A stretch of DNA of 64,000 bases, from the NCBI RefSeq assembly GCF_900637395.1, contig NZ_LR134372.1, forward strand, positions 1,488,001-1,552,000, given 5' to 3'. Both the position numbers and the translations under genes were made by a program. This stretch comes from Campylobacter upsaliensis. GTDB lineage: Bacteria; Campylobacterota; Campylobacteria; Campylobacterales; Campylobacteraceae. How positions within the stretch are numbered: position 1 is the first letter of the stretch; every line of letters begins with the position of its first letter. The notes below the pieces were generated by a model. That model did not search any database and had not been told where the DNA came from. It worked only from the letters and a program-made list of their open reading frames with translations. Positions 29,883 through 38,558 of the stretch are shown one piece after another.

Positions 29883-31247
29883 TTATGATACACTTTTAAC
29901 TTGTTTAAAAAGTTCCATTACAGCTTCCTCAAGCTCCTTAGCCCTTAAAGGTGTATTTGCTTCAAAACGCGTGATGAGATAGGGACTAGTGTTTGAAGCA
30001 CGCAGTAAAGCCCAGCCGTCCTCAAAGTCCATTCTAGCCCCGTCAATCTCACAAAGCTCTTTAACTCCCTTTAAAGCCCCTTTTCTAACTGCCTCTTTAA
30101 AAGCCTCTACAAGTTTAAATTTCTCCTCTTCGCTTACGGGAATTTTAAGCTCTGGTGTCGTATAAAGCTTTGGCAAAGCGTTAATTAAACTTTCTAAATT
30201 ATAGCCTTTAAAGATGAGTTCTAAAGCTCTTAAAAACGCATAAATTCCATCATCATAGCCAAAATAACGATGTTTAAAGAAAATATGCCCACTCACTTCA
30301 GCTGCTAGGTCGATGTTAAGTTCTTTCATCATTTTTTTAATATTAGAATGCCCTGTTTTCCCCATAAAAATCGTCCCAAATTGCTTCACTGCATCAAAAA
30401 GATTTTTAGAGCATTTGACCTCACCTAAAATTCTAGGATTTTCAATATCTTTAGCAAATAAATAGCAAAGCTCATCACCGCAAAAAGTGTGTGTTTTGCT
30501 TAACGCGACAACTCTATCTGCGTCCCCATCAAAAGCAAAAGCCATTTGTATGTTTTGATTTTGTTCCAAAAATTTTTTAAGAGGGATTAAATTCTCATTT
30601 TCTGTTGGGTCTGGAGAGTGATTAGGAAAAGTGCCATCAGGCTCTTTAAAAAGAAAATGTGCTTTCAAATTTAAAGCCCTCATCAAAGGCTCAAGCACCA
30701 CGCCCACAGCACCATTAGCACAATCTAAAGCAAATTCATAATTAAAATTTGCCAAATGCCCAAATTGCTTTTTCATAAATTCCACATACAAGCTTAAAAT
30801 GTCGTATTTTTCAGCCCTTAAGTCTTGAGGAATTTCATCATCTAAGTGCCTATAAACCTCCTTAGAAAATTCCTTAAGCTCCGCCCCAAAAAAGCTTTCC
30901 TTGCCTATGGTGATTTTAAAGCCATTGTAATCTTTTGGATTATGTGAGCCTGTAATCATAATATTTGCGTCAAATTGTAAGCCCTCATAAAGTGAAAAAT
31001 AGCCAAGCGGAGTTGGCACAAGCCCTATATCATAGACTTTAATCCCCGCTTTGTTTAAGCCACTTACAAGATAAGCAAAAAGCTCATCGCCACTATATCT
31101 TGCATCTTTTCCTACGCTGACATTTTTACAACCCTTTTGAAGCATCACTTCACCCAAACAAAAGCCTATGGCTTTAACGCTCTTTTCATTTAGCTCTTTA
31201 TCATAAAGTCCTCTTATGTCATATTCTCTAAAAATCACATCTAGCAT
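29883..31247 (-). CDS. phosphomannomutase/phosphoglucomutase
   Basis: 454 residues of the alpha-D-phosphohexomutase family. It has the N-terminal FREYDIRG motif, the phosphoserine loop TGSHNPKDYNG near residue 99, the metal-binding DGDADR near residue 236 and the C-terminal phosphate-binding RASNTSPYLITRFEA. It interconverts hexose 1- and 6-phosphates for surface sugar nucleotides. It is the Cj1407c equivalent, upstream of the TPR glycosyltransferase, whose ATG lies 11 nt beyond its stop. Confidence 0.9.
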   Translation of the reverse strand: MLDVIFREYDIRGLYDKELNEKSVKAIGFCLGEVMLQKGCKNVSVGKDARYSGDELFAYLVSGLNKAGIKVYDIGLVPTPLGYFSLYEGLQFDANIMITGSHNPKDYNGFKITIGKESFFGAELKEFSKEVYRHLDDEIPQDLRAEKYDILSLYVEFMKKQFGHLANFNYEFALDCANGAVGVVLEPLMRALNLKAHFLFKEPDGTFPNHSPDPTENENLIPLKKFLEQNQNIQMAFAFDGDADRVVALSKTHTFCGDELCYLFAKDIENPRILGEVKCSKNLFDAVKQFGTIFMGKTGHSNIKKMMKELNIDLAAEVSGHIFFKHRYFGYDDGIYAFLRALELIFKGYNLESLINALPKLYTTPELKIPVSEEEKFKLVEAFKEAVRKGALKGVKELCEIDGARMDFEDGWALLRASNTSPYLITRFEANTPLRAKELEEAVMELFKQVKSVS

Positions 31248-31325
31248 AAATTTCTCTTAAATTTAAATTGTATTTTAAAAAAATCTGCTACAATTTTACA
31301 TCAAATTTACTAATAAGGAAGCTTT

Positions 31326-31862
31326 ATGGAAGAAGAAGTAGAAAATTCGGAAGAGAAAAAGAAAAAAGGAAGTTCTCTTGTTATTATCATCATTGTTGTG
31401 CTTTTCGTTTTACTTCTTACTATTATGGGCTTTATCGCCTATCTTCTTACCTCCACTTCGAGCGATGAGGGTGCAGTAACCGAAGCACCAAAAGAAGAAG
31501 CCAAACCAGCAGCAAAAACCTCTCAAGCACCAACGCAAAGAGGAAGTGATTATGCTAATATCGGTCCTATGTATCCGCTTGAGCCTTTTACCTTAAATTT
31601 ATTGAGTGATAGTGGTTCGCGTTATGTAAAATGCACCATAGAGCTAGAGCAAAATAGTGAGCTTTTAAAAACAGAGCTTGATAAAAAGGTCGCCATTATC
31701 CGTGATGTGATTATACGCACTTTGACGGCTAAGACTTTTGAAGAAATTAGCACGAGTAAGGGTAAAGAAAGACTAAAAGACGAGCTTGTCGGTAAAATCA
31801 ATGAAATTTTAACGGACGGCTTTATTAAAAATGTCTATTTTACGGATTTTGTCGTTTCTTAA
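31326..31862 (+). CDS. fliL: flagellar basal body-associated protein FliL
   Basis: 178 residues. A short charged cytoplasmic end is followed by one membrane helix (about residues 18-42). An Ala/Pro/Glu-rich linker leads to the periplasmic domain with YPLEPFTLNLLSDSG and a final VYFTDFVVS, typical of FliL. It supports the stator at the motor. Its stop overlaps the acpS ATG by 1 nt. Confidence 0.92.
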   Translation: MEEEVENSEEKKKKGSSLVIIIIVVLFVLLLTIMGFIAYLLTSTSSDEGAVTEAPKEEAKPAAKTSQAPTQRGSDYANIGPMYPLEPFTLNLLSDSGSRYVKCTIELEQNSELLKTELDKKVAIIRDVIIRTLTAKTFEEISTSKGKERLKDELVGKINEILTDGFIKNVYFTDFVVS

Positions 31863-32209
31863 TGCGTGTGGGTTGTGATTTAATTTCCATAGAAAGAGTA
31901 GAAAAAATTTACAACAAACACGGCAAAATTTTTTTAGATAAATTCCTAAGCCCTGAGGAGCAAAAACTCATCAAAAATTCAGCTACCTTAGCTGGCTTTT
32001 GGGCGGCGAAAGAAGCGGCAAGTAAGGCTCTTGGGGTTGGGATTTCTAAGCATTGTGGCTTTTTAGATATGACAATTTCAAAAAGCAAAAAAAATGCCCC
32101 TAAAATCAAATTTTGTAAAAAAACTAAACGCAAATTTCACATCAAAAAAGCTAAGGTAAGTATCACGCACGATAAGGGCGTGGCTATGGCTGTTGTGATT
32201 GTAAAGTAA
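31862..32209 (+). CDS. acpS: holo-[acyl-carrier-protein] synthase AcpS
   Basis: 115 residues. It has the N-terminal GCDLISIERVEK with the Mg-binding Asp, the FWAAKEAASKALG motif near residue 46, and the C-terminal VSITHDKGVAMAVV strand. It loads 4'-phosphopantetheine onto ACP. It overlaps fliL by 1 nt. Confidence 0.95.
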   Translation: MRVGCDLISIERVEKIYNKHGKIFLDKFLSPEEQKLIKNSATLAGFWAAKEAASKALGVGISKHCGFLDMTISKSKKNAPKIKFCKKTKRKFHIKKAKVSITHDKGVAMAVVIVK

Positions 32210-32617
32210 TTATTTTCCTATGGTTTGTTGGTCAAGCTTTCTTGAAAGGATGAAATCGACCACAGGTTGTTCTCTGCGGTTTGCCCTTTTGCAATGATCT
32301 TTTTGAAAAAAATCGGTGATTTTAATGACTATTTTCGCCCACTTTTTACGATTTCTCTCTCGCCAAGCGTGAGAGGATACGCTCTCCCAAGCATAGCCGT
32401 TAAATAAACTTGCATTGACAAAATGATCCAAAGCCCTAACTCCCTGTCTTGCTCTAGCTGTGCTAAAAAAAGTCCCTACAATCACAATGAACAAATAGCC
32501 AAGCACTGCCAAAGGCACAATGGCACAGAGTAAAATCGTCCCCGCTAATTTTTCCTTAAGGCTTCCTTTGATATTTTTCCGCACTTTTGCACGAATTCTA
32601 GGTTCTAATTTTTTCAT
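32210..32617 (-). CDS. small membrane protein (Cj1410c-like)
   Basis: 135 residues with one long hydrophobic stretch around residues 22-50, basic flanks and a basic C-terminal half. The start overlaps the P450 stop by 4 nt. Function is unknown. It is the last gene of the kpsC-kpsS-Cj1412c-P450 series on this strand. Confidence 0.65.
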   Translation of the reverse strand: MKKLEPRIRAKVRKNIKGSLKEKLAGTILLCAIVPLAVLGYLFIVIVGTFFSTARARQGVRALDHFVNASLFNGYAWESVSSHAWRERNRKKWAKIVIKITDFFQKDHCKRANRREQPVVDFILSRKLDQQTIGK

Positions 32618-33975
32618 CGTTTGCTAAATTTAATCCACATTCCATTAAGGGAGCGAATTGTAAGTCGCCCAACGACATCTGGCACAAAGCCTTCTTTAAG
32701 CTCAAGCTTATAAGTTTTTAAAATATTTGCTAAAATAAGAATTGCTTCTTGCATAGCAAAGCCCTGTCCTATGCAAATCCTCTCTCCCATACCAAAAGGT
32801 AAATACGCCTCTTTTTTATACTCTCTTTCAAAACGCGAAGGATCAAAGCCGTGAGGATTTTGCCAAAAAAGCTCGTGGCGATGAATCAGCCAAGGTGCTA
32901 TCACAACGCCAGAGCCTTGCTTGATGAGCTTATCTCTTACCTGTGTATCTTTTTTAGCTTCTCTTGCAAAAAAGCCTACAGGTGGGTAAAGCCTTAAAGA
33001 CTCTTTAAAGACATTGGTGAGAAATTTAAATTGTCTAAGATGGGCGATTTTTATCTCCTTGCTATCTTGCAAAATTTCGCAAATTTCATTATAAGCTCTT
33101 TCTTGCTCCTCAGGATACAAGCTTAAAAGATATAAAGTCCAAGTAAGAGAGCTAGCGGTCGTTTCGTGTCCTGCTAAAAATAGCATTGCCACTTGGTCTA
33201 AAATTTCCTCAAAAGAAAATCTTTGATTTGTCTTTGCATCGATAACTAAAAGTAAAGAAGAAAGTATATCCTCATAATCGCTTTTTTCTAAATTTGCTTC
33301 ATAACGCGGTTTTATAATATCACTTAAAGCCTTTCTTATCAGCTCTCCTGCCTTAGCTCTTTTTCTATCTCCTAGCAGATAAGAAAGCCATTTTGGAAAA
33401 TAAAACATCCCCCGCATCGCCGTTCTAACGCTTTCTTCTTGAAAGGTCGCAAAGGCTTCTAAAATTTGCCTACCTTGCACTTCATCAAGTTTAGAGGACA
33501 TAATCGTTCTAAAAATCACATCAGCAGTTACGAAAGTCATCATTTCATCGACTTCTATGTAAGAATTATCGGGGTATTTTTCAAAACGCCTCATTAAATC
33601 CGCCACCGCTTCGCTCATCAAATTAAAAACCTTAGAAATTCGAGTCAGCTCAAAGCTAGGTTTTAAAAGCTCTCTTTGCTTATGCCACACCTCACCATTT
33701 GTTGTGAAAATGCTCTCTCCTAGCAAGGGACTTAAAAGCCTATGTAAAAGCTCACTTTTAGGAAATTCCCTCACTTCATCGACCATCATTCTTTTAACTT
33801 CTTTGGTATCATTAATCACATAAAGATCGAAATTTGGCATTTTCACATAGCCTGTTTGCATTTGATAACTTCTTTCATAAAGTCCGTCTAGCCAAGAGCG
33901 TCTTTTAAGCAAAAAGGTTAGTAAAGTCGAAGCCTTGTTTTTATAAGGTTTTGGAAAAAAGGGACACTCACTCAT
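32614..33975 (-). CDS. cytochrome P450 (Cj1411c-like)
   Basis: 453 residues. Classical P450 signatures are intact: the I-helix AGHETTAS motif near residue 270, the ExxR of FKESLRLYPP near residue 328, and the haem-binding FGMGERICIGQGFA near residue 400 with the Cys ligand. No membrane anchor is obvious, and no ferredoxin or reductase partner is adjacent. It lies between a membrane hydrolase-like gene and a small membrane protein, downstream of kpsS. The substrate is unknown; the context suggests a lipid or surface glycan. Confidence 0.93.
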   Translation of the reverse strand: MSECPFFPKPYKNKASTLLTFLLKRRSWLDGLYERSYQMQTGYVKMPNFDLYVINDTKEVKRMMVDEVREFPKSELLHRLLSPLLGESIFTTNGEVWHKQRELLKPSFELTRISKVFNLMSEAVADLMRRFEKYPDNSYIEVDEMMTFVTADVIFRTIMSSKLDEVQGRQILEAFATFQEESVRTAMRGMFYFPKWLSYLLGDRKRAKAGELIRKALSDIIKPRYEANLEKSDYEDILSSLLLVIDAKTNQRFSFEEILDQVAMLFLAGHETTASSLTWTLYLLSLYPEEQERAYNEICEILQDSKEIKIAHLRQFKFLTNVFKESLRLYPPVGFFAREAKKDTQVRDKLIKQGSGVVIAPWLIHRHELFWQNPHGFDPSRFEREYKKEAYLPFGMGERICIGQGFAMQEAILILANILKTYKLELKEGFVPDVVGRLTIRSLNGMWIKFSKR

Positions 33976-33976
33976 T

Positions 33977-35107
33977 TTAATCCTTAATCTTTTCTTCTAA
34001 AAATCGATCTAAAATGATGAAGTTGAAAAAATCATAACCCCCATCATTTTCTACACTCATTAAATACAAAAAATGCGCCTTATTTTTATCACGCTTGATT
34101 TTTTGATAATTTTGCGATTCGTAAAGGGTGTGAAAGCGCGGATTTAAAAGCTTTGGTCCAAAATGCTCTTTCGCATAAACTCCGCTTGTTCTTATAAAAT
34201 CTACCTGCGGAAAACACGCCCCATCAATTATCGAAGTATAATCATACCATTTTAAGTCAAACCCAGCGACAAATTCGAGCTTTTTTCTAAAATCTGTGGA
34301 TTTTTTTTGATAGCTCACTAAGGGGATACACTCGCCAAGCGTGAGAATTTTAAGCTTAGAAAAATCGACCCCATTTTCTTTACAAAGGATTAAAATTCTA
34401 GCTAAAACCTCAATGCAAAGCACACATCCCACACTATGCGTTAGTAAAATAAGCTCATAATTTTGCTCTTTATTTTCTTTAAGAGTATGATAAATTTTTT
34501 GAGAAAAAAGCTCCATTTTTTCTTCCAAAGCCCCCTTTTTTCTCTCTTGCCAATTTGCACAAAAAGAGCAAATTCTAGCAATCCAAAAAACGGCTAATTT
34601 TTTCCCATAATAAAATAAAAAACGATTAAGATAAAAAGCGAGTAAAATTCCCACCCCAATAGCCAAAAATAAAGGCACATAAAAATAAAGCAAATAAAAA
34701 GCGAAAAAACCAAGCCCTAAAGAAAATAGCAAAGAAAAAAGCACATAAAAAAAGGGGTAATAGCCCGTGATTAATTGATAAATGCTTTCTTTACCAAATT
34801 TAATAAAAAGTCCCGTAATGGTATAAATTCTAAAAAAGCTGTAACAATCATAAAGTGCGTCTTTATAATTTTGCGACCAATTCTTTTTAACGATATCATT
34901 CCACGCTAAAAAAGTATAGCGACACGAGACATTTTCCGCCTCCACGCTCCAAAAGGGAAAGTCCTCATCAGTATGGCTTTTAGAAAGCTTGGCTTTAATC
35001 TTAAAGCGTTTTTGATACTCCTCTAAATTTCTTTTAAATAATAAATAATAATACCGATATCCCTTAGGGTCATACCCTGCTATATAAAACACATCTCTTT
35101 TTATCAT
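33977..35107 (-). CDS. membrane protein with a serine-hydrolase-like motif (Cj1412c-like)
   Basis: 376 residues. A soluble N-terminal part is followed by two strongly hydrophobic segments near residues 115-165. The C-terminal part has LILLTHSVGCVL, which resembles a GxSxG-type nucleophile elbow with Thr for the first Gly, so an alpha/beta-hydrolase fold is plausible. It lies 1 nt upstream of the P450. Function unproven. Confidence 0.6.
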   Translation of the reverse strand: MIKRDVFYIAGYDPKGYRYYYLLFKRNLEEYQKRFKIKAKLSKSHTDEDFPFWSVEAENVSCRYTFLAWNDIVKKNWSQNYKDALYDCYSFFRIYTITGLFIKFGKESIYQLITGYYPFFYVLFSLLFSLGLGFFAFYLLYFYVPLFLAIGVGILLAFYLNRFLFYYGKKLAVFWIARICSFCANWQERKKGALEEKMELFSQKIYHTLKENKEQNYELILLTHSVGCVLCIEVLARILILCKENGVDFSKLKILTLGECIPLVSYQKKSTDFRKKLEFVAGFDLKWYDYTSIIDGACFPQVDFIRTSGVYAKEHFGPKLLNPRFHTLYESQNYQKIKRDKNKAHFLYLMSVENDGGYDFFNFIILDRFLEEKIKD

Positions 35108-35172
35108 TTTAAAAACTCAAATTTAATTTTTGAAATTATAACGCAAGAAAATGATTTAACAAAAGGCTAATT

Positions 35173-36360
35173 TTATCTCATTAAAGAGGAATTTTTGTAA
35201 AAATTGCCATTGATTTGATTTGTTTGAAGGAGATATTTTTTAAATTGTGAAACAAGTAAGGAATTTGGCTTATAAGCGTGGGCTTCACGCCAGAAAAAAT
35301 GAAGTTTCTTAGGATAAGTCAACCCCTCAAAATCATAAAAAGCCTCCCCACACACCTTAGTAGGACAGCCCTCCATAATCGCACTAAGTCCTACTGTGGA
35401 ATTTATGGTAATGCAGCCTAGAGCATTTTGAAGTAAAAGTGGCAAATAGCTATCATGCACATATAAAATGCGTCCTTCGACATGGTATTTCTCGCTTAAT
35501 TTCTCTATCAAAGCGGCGTAATTTCTATATCCTCTATCCATAGGGTGATGTTTAAAGACGAGGTAAGATTTAGCTCTTGCGTGATTAGCAAAAGAAAGGA
35601 TAGTTTCTTCGATAAAATGCTCAATATCTTTTTTGTAGTGATGTAAAATTTGTGTGTCATTATAGACTTGTAAAATGGCTAAAAAATATTTTTTTTCTAG
35701 TTTATAAATTTTAGAATTGAGCCTTTTTTCACTGATTTTATACTTGTATTTTAAAAACAAAGCCTTAAACCAAGCAAACATTTCTAAAGGATTTAAAGGG
35801 CGGTGATGCAAAGAATTATTAAAAAATGGAGCTAAAATAAAGGCAAAAAACCAGTATAAAAAGCTATAAAAACCCATAAATTTAAAGCCACCTGGTATTT
35901 TTTTTATCTCAGTGCCGACATCTTTTAAATTTAAGCTTAAATAGAAATTTTTATCGCGTGGCATAGTCGAGTTTGCATTAACCCCATCTTTTTCTAAGGT
36001 GATACAATAAGGTCTTAAATACCCCTCCTCAAAAACCCACACCGCAATGCCCAGCTTTTTGGCGATTTCCAAGCCTGTATGATTGACAAAACGGCAGTCA
36101 TTATATATCAAAACGACCTCAATTTGATTTTGCGTGAAAAAATCCTCATAAAAAGCGGCTAAATTTTCTTTGCTACCTCTATAAATTCGTCCCTTAGGAT
36201 AAAAGAAAAAGTCTCCGCCGTTAAAATTGATTTTTACAATTTTCGCGTCCATTTTTTTAAGCTTTGCTCCCAAACGCGAGAAGAAATTTCCCACAGGACC
36301 TTGTAAAAGTGCGACATTTTTACCACTAAATTCTTTTTTTAACAAAAGATCAAATTGCAT
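35173..36360 (-). CDS. kpsS: capsule Kdo transferase KpsS
   Basis: 395 residues of the KpsS/LipB family, which adds Kdo to the phospholipid anchor of group 2-type capsules. It has the N-terminal LLQGPVGNFFSRLGAKL, the KHHPMDRGYRNY substrate motif near residue 268 and the late ITINSTVGLSAI motif. The ATG at 36360 is preceded by a G15 tract (minus strand), which replaces a normal ribosome site. The partner kpsC ends right before that tract. Confidence 0.92.
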   Translation of the reverse strand: MQFDLLLKKEFSGKNVALLQGPVGNFFSRLGAKLKKMDAKIVKINFNGGDFFFYPKGRIYRGSKENLAAFYEDFFTQNQIEVVLIYNDCRFVNHTGLEIAKKLGIAVWVFEEGYLRPYCITLEKDGVNANSTMPRDKNFYLSLNLKDVGTEIKKIPGGFKFMGFYSFLYWFFAFILAPFFNNSLHHRPLNPLEMFAWFKALFLKYKYKISEKRLNSKIYKLEKKYFLAILQVYNDTQILHHYKKDIEHFIEETILSFANHARAKSYLVFKHHPMDRGYRNYAALIEKLSEKYHVEGRILYVHDSYLPLLLQNALGCITINSTVGLSAIMEGCPTKVCGEAFYDFEGLTYPKKLHFFWREAHAYKPNSLLVSQFKKYLLQTNQINGNFYKNSSLMR

Positions 36361-36367
36361 ACTTTTA

Positions 36368-36382
36368 CCCCCCCCCCCCCCC
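36368..36382. repeat. C15/G15 tract between kpsC and kpsS
   Basis: Fifteen C on the plus strand (G on the coding strand) lie between the kpsC TGA (36383-36385) and the kpsS ATG (36358-36360). A second ATG (36384-36386) overlaps the kpsC stop as ATGA and reads into the tract. At 15 G it is out of frame with kpsS; at 13 or 16 G it would be in frame. Confidence 0.9.
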
Positions 36383-37492
36383 TCATTTTTTAAATCCTCT
36401 CATTGTTTCCCAAGTGCGTCTTAATTTCCTTAAAGCATAATTCCTAGAATCTATCCCCCACTTAATGTAGAATTTCGAAAAATATGCCCTTTGCATTTGT
36501 GTGATGATGTCTAAACTCGTCTCAACCTCACATAAATTCTTAGTTTTAGGATGTAAATAAAGCGGATAAAGAATCAAAACTCCAGCCACAAGCTCTTCAA
36601 GGCTTAATTTTCTACTTCGGCGTTTAATTTCGACCCTATCTTCACTTAGTCCCCAGCCTGCATAAAAAGGTGTGCCATAAACGACAACCTTTTTTCTCCT
36701 TAAAAGTGCGTCAAAACCAGCAGTTGAGGTAATGGTATGCACTTCATCACTTGCTTCTATGGCACTATGGATACTAGAATGACGCAACATTTCATCACAA
36801 ATTTGCAAAATGATTTTTTCATCTTTCAAGCCTTTGCGATTTCCGCTTAAAACATCAGGGTGAGGTTTAAAAACTAGATGGGCGTTAGGATTTTCCTCTC
36901 TCACTTTTTGGATAAATTGCAAGGTATCAAGCCCTCCACCTCCCAAGAGCATAGAGGCGTCATCTTCGACTTGAGCGGGGATTAAGATAATTTTTTGCCC
37001 GGTCTTAGCTTTAAAGTGTAAATTGTCGTGTTTGAGGGTATTATATTTAGAAATTTTATAAAGCTTTAATTTTTCAATTAAGCTTTTTGCCCTTTTTAAA
37101 AGCTCTTCATCAAAGTTGTGATTTTGTAAAATTTCTTCTAAATCGCTTGGTTTTGAAGCATCGATGTAAAGCCCCTTGCTATCGACTACTAAAGAAAAAG
37201 GACGCGTAAGGTCAGAGCCTAAAGACACCGAACGGATAAAGCCATCTTCAACAAAACAAATTTTTGGTTTTAAATTTGCGTTTTGTTTCGCAATTTGCGT
37301 TTTTAAATCCTCTTTTTCTAGGCGTTTGCCCCAGATTAAAAACACATCATCATCATTTAGTCTAAATTTCTCAAGCTCCTTTAAAGAATTTAAAAAATGC
37401 ATACTTTTAGCCTTAAAAAATGCCTTCACAAAAGAACGCTTCCATAAAGTAAAACCGAGAAAAAAAAGACGATGATTACTAAACACCCACAC
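36383..37492 (-). CDS. kpsC: half-size capsule Kdo transferase KpsC
   Basis: 369 residues with a GTG start (37492, or GTG at 37486 with better spacing from AAAAGG). It matches one KpsC glycosyltransferase module: FVEDGFIRSVSLGSDLTRP near residue 80, then FKPHPDVLSGN near residue 210, then TSTAGFDALLRRKKV and YGTPFYAGWGLSEDR. Standard KpsC has two such modules and about 670 residues, with the beta-Kdo linker built by both. Here only the module resembling the C-terminal half is present. The upstream gap is followed by a divergent glycosyltransferase, which suggests a rearrangement. Confidence 0.8.
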   Translation of the reverse strand: MWVFSNHRLFFLGFTLWKRSFVKAFFKAKSMHFLNSLKELEKFRLNDDDVFLIWGKRLEKEDLKTQIAKQNANLKPKICFVEDGFIRSVSLGSDLTRPFSLVVDSKGLYIDASKPSDLEEILQNHNFDEELLKRAKSLIEKLKLYKISKYNTLKHDNLHFKAKTGQKIILIPAQVEDDASMLLGGGGLDTLQFIQKVREENPNAHLVFKPHPDVLSGNRKGLKDEKIILQICDEMLRHSSIHSAIEASDEVHTITSTAGFDALLRRKKVVVYGTPFYAGWGLSEDRVEIKRRSRKLSLEELVAGVLILYPLYLHPKTKNLCEVETSLDIITQMQRAYFSKFYIKWGIDSRNYALRKLRRTWETMRGFKK

Positions 37493-37556
37493 CCTTTTAA
37501 CAAATTCTTTATATTATAACTTTTAAAGCTATCTATTTAGTAAATTTAAGTTTTGT

Positions 37557-37562
37557 TATAAT
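37557..37562 (+). promoter_or_regulatory. sigma70 -10 box (TATAAT) of the glycosyltransferase-ribD unit
   Basis: A perfect TATAAT lies 18 bp before the ATG at 37581, in the divergent gap with kpsC. An AAAGGA ribosome site lies between them. Confidence 0.5.
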
Positions 37563-37580
37563 TGCGTTTAAAGGAAAAAT

Positions 37581-38558
37581 ATGAAATATAGCATTATTAT
37601 CCCTGTGGATTTAAAACTTCGCCCCCTTGATATTCTTAAAAAAGTAAGGCTCATCTTACAAAGGGCTAATGAGGATACAGAACTCATTTTTGGGCATAAT
37701 GATAGAGGGGGATTTTTTGATAAAAAGCTTAAAAAACTCATCGCTACTAAAAAAAATGCCAAATTAGCCTCCAAACCCTTTTATAAAGAGCTTATCTGCC
37801 AAGCCTTGCTAAGAAATGAAGCCTTTAAACTTAGCTCTTGTGAATATATTTATTTAATGGATGTAGATTGCTTACTTGATGAGCAGGTCAATTTAGCTTG
37901 TATTAAGGAGCTTCAAAGTGGTCAAAGTGAATTTATGTTTTTGCCTTGTCTTTATCTTTCATCTAAAGGCTCAAGAGTTGTTTTGAAAAAGAGTCGTGAA
38001 GAGCTTTTTGACGCTTTTATCACTTATAAAAAGGACTTATTTACTAGCCTTGCCCTGCCTAGTGCTTGCATTTTTATGAAAAGGGCTGATTATATTGCTA
38101 TTGGGGGCTTTGATGAGAATTTTAGGGGGCGTGGGGGAGAGGACTTTGACTTTATGCTGCGTCTTGCTTTATTTAAAAAGGCTTTGACACCGAGTAAGGA
38201 TTTAATGGACAATGTTTTTTATAAAGCCCCCTTGCTTTCAAGTGGCTTTCGTAAATATCTTGCCTTTTTTTCTTTGCCATATTTTTTTGAAAAAAGGGTG
38301 ATTTTTCACATACATCATAGTAGAAATAGGCTTCGTGCTTATTTTAGACGCTATGGACAAAACGCCCAAATTTTAGAGCAAAAACGCTATTTTGAAGAGG
38401 AAAATTTAAGTCCTTATGGAAAATCTTTACTCAAGCTTTATGAAAGCTTATGCCACAAATATCAAATTAATCTTGACACTTACTCCATTTTATTTCACGA
38501 TTATCGTCCTAAACTTTTGAGTTTGGAGAGATTTTTACTTTTTTTAAAGAGACTTTAA
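37581..38558 (+). CDS. GT2-type glycosyltransferase (capsule-associated)
   Basis: 325 residues. It has the GT-A start YSIIIPVDLKLRP, a DVDCLLD (DxD) site near residue 94, and the GGFDENFRGRGGEDFDF motif near residue 170 found in galactosyltransferase/chondroitin-synthase-like C-terminal domains. It probably transfers a sugar from a UDP donor in capsule or lipooligosaccharide synthesis. It is divergent from kpsC, and ribD follows with no gap. Confidence 0.82.
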   Translation: MKYSIIIPVDLKLRPLDILKKVRLILQRANEDTELIFGHNDRGGFFDKKLKKLIATKKNAKLASKPFYKELICQALLRNEAFKLSSCEYIYLMDVDCLLDEQVNLACIKELQSGQSEFMFLPCLYLSSKGSRVVLKKSREELFDAFITYKKDLFTSLALPSACIFMKRADYIAIGGFDENFRGRGGEDFDFMLRLALFKKALTPSKDLMDNVFYKAPLLSSGFRKYLAFFSLPYFFEKRVIFHIHHSRNRLRAYFRRYGQNAQILEQKRYFEEENLSPYGKSLLKLYESLCHKYQINLDTYSILFHDYRPKLLSLERFLLFLKRL

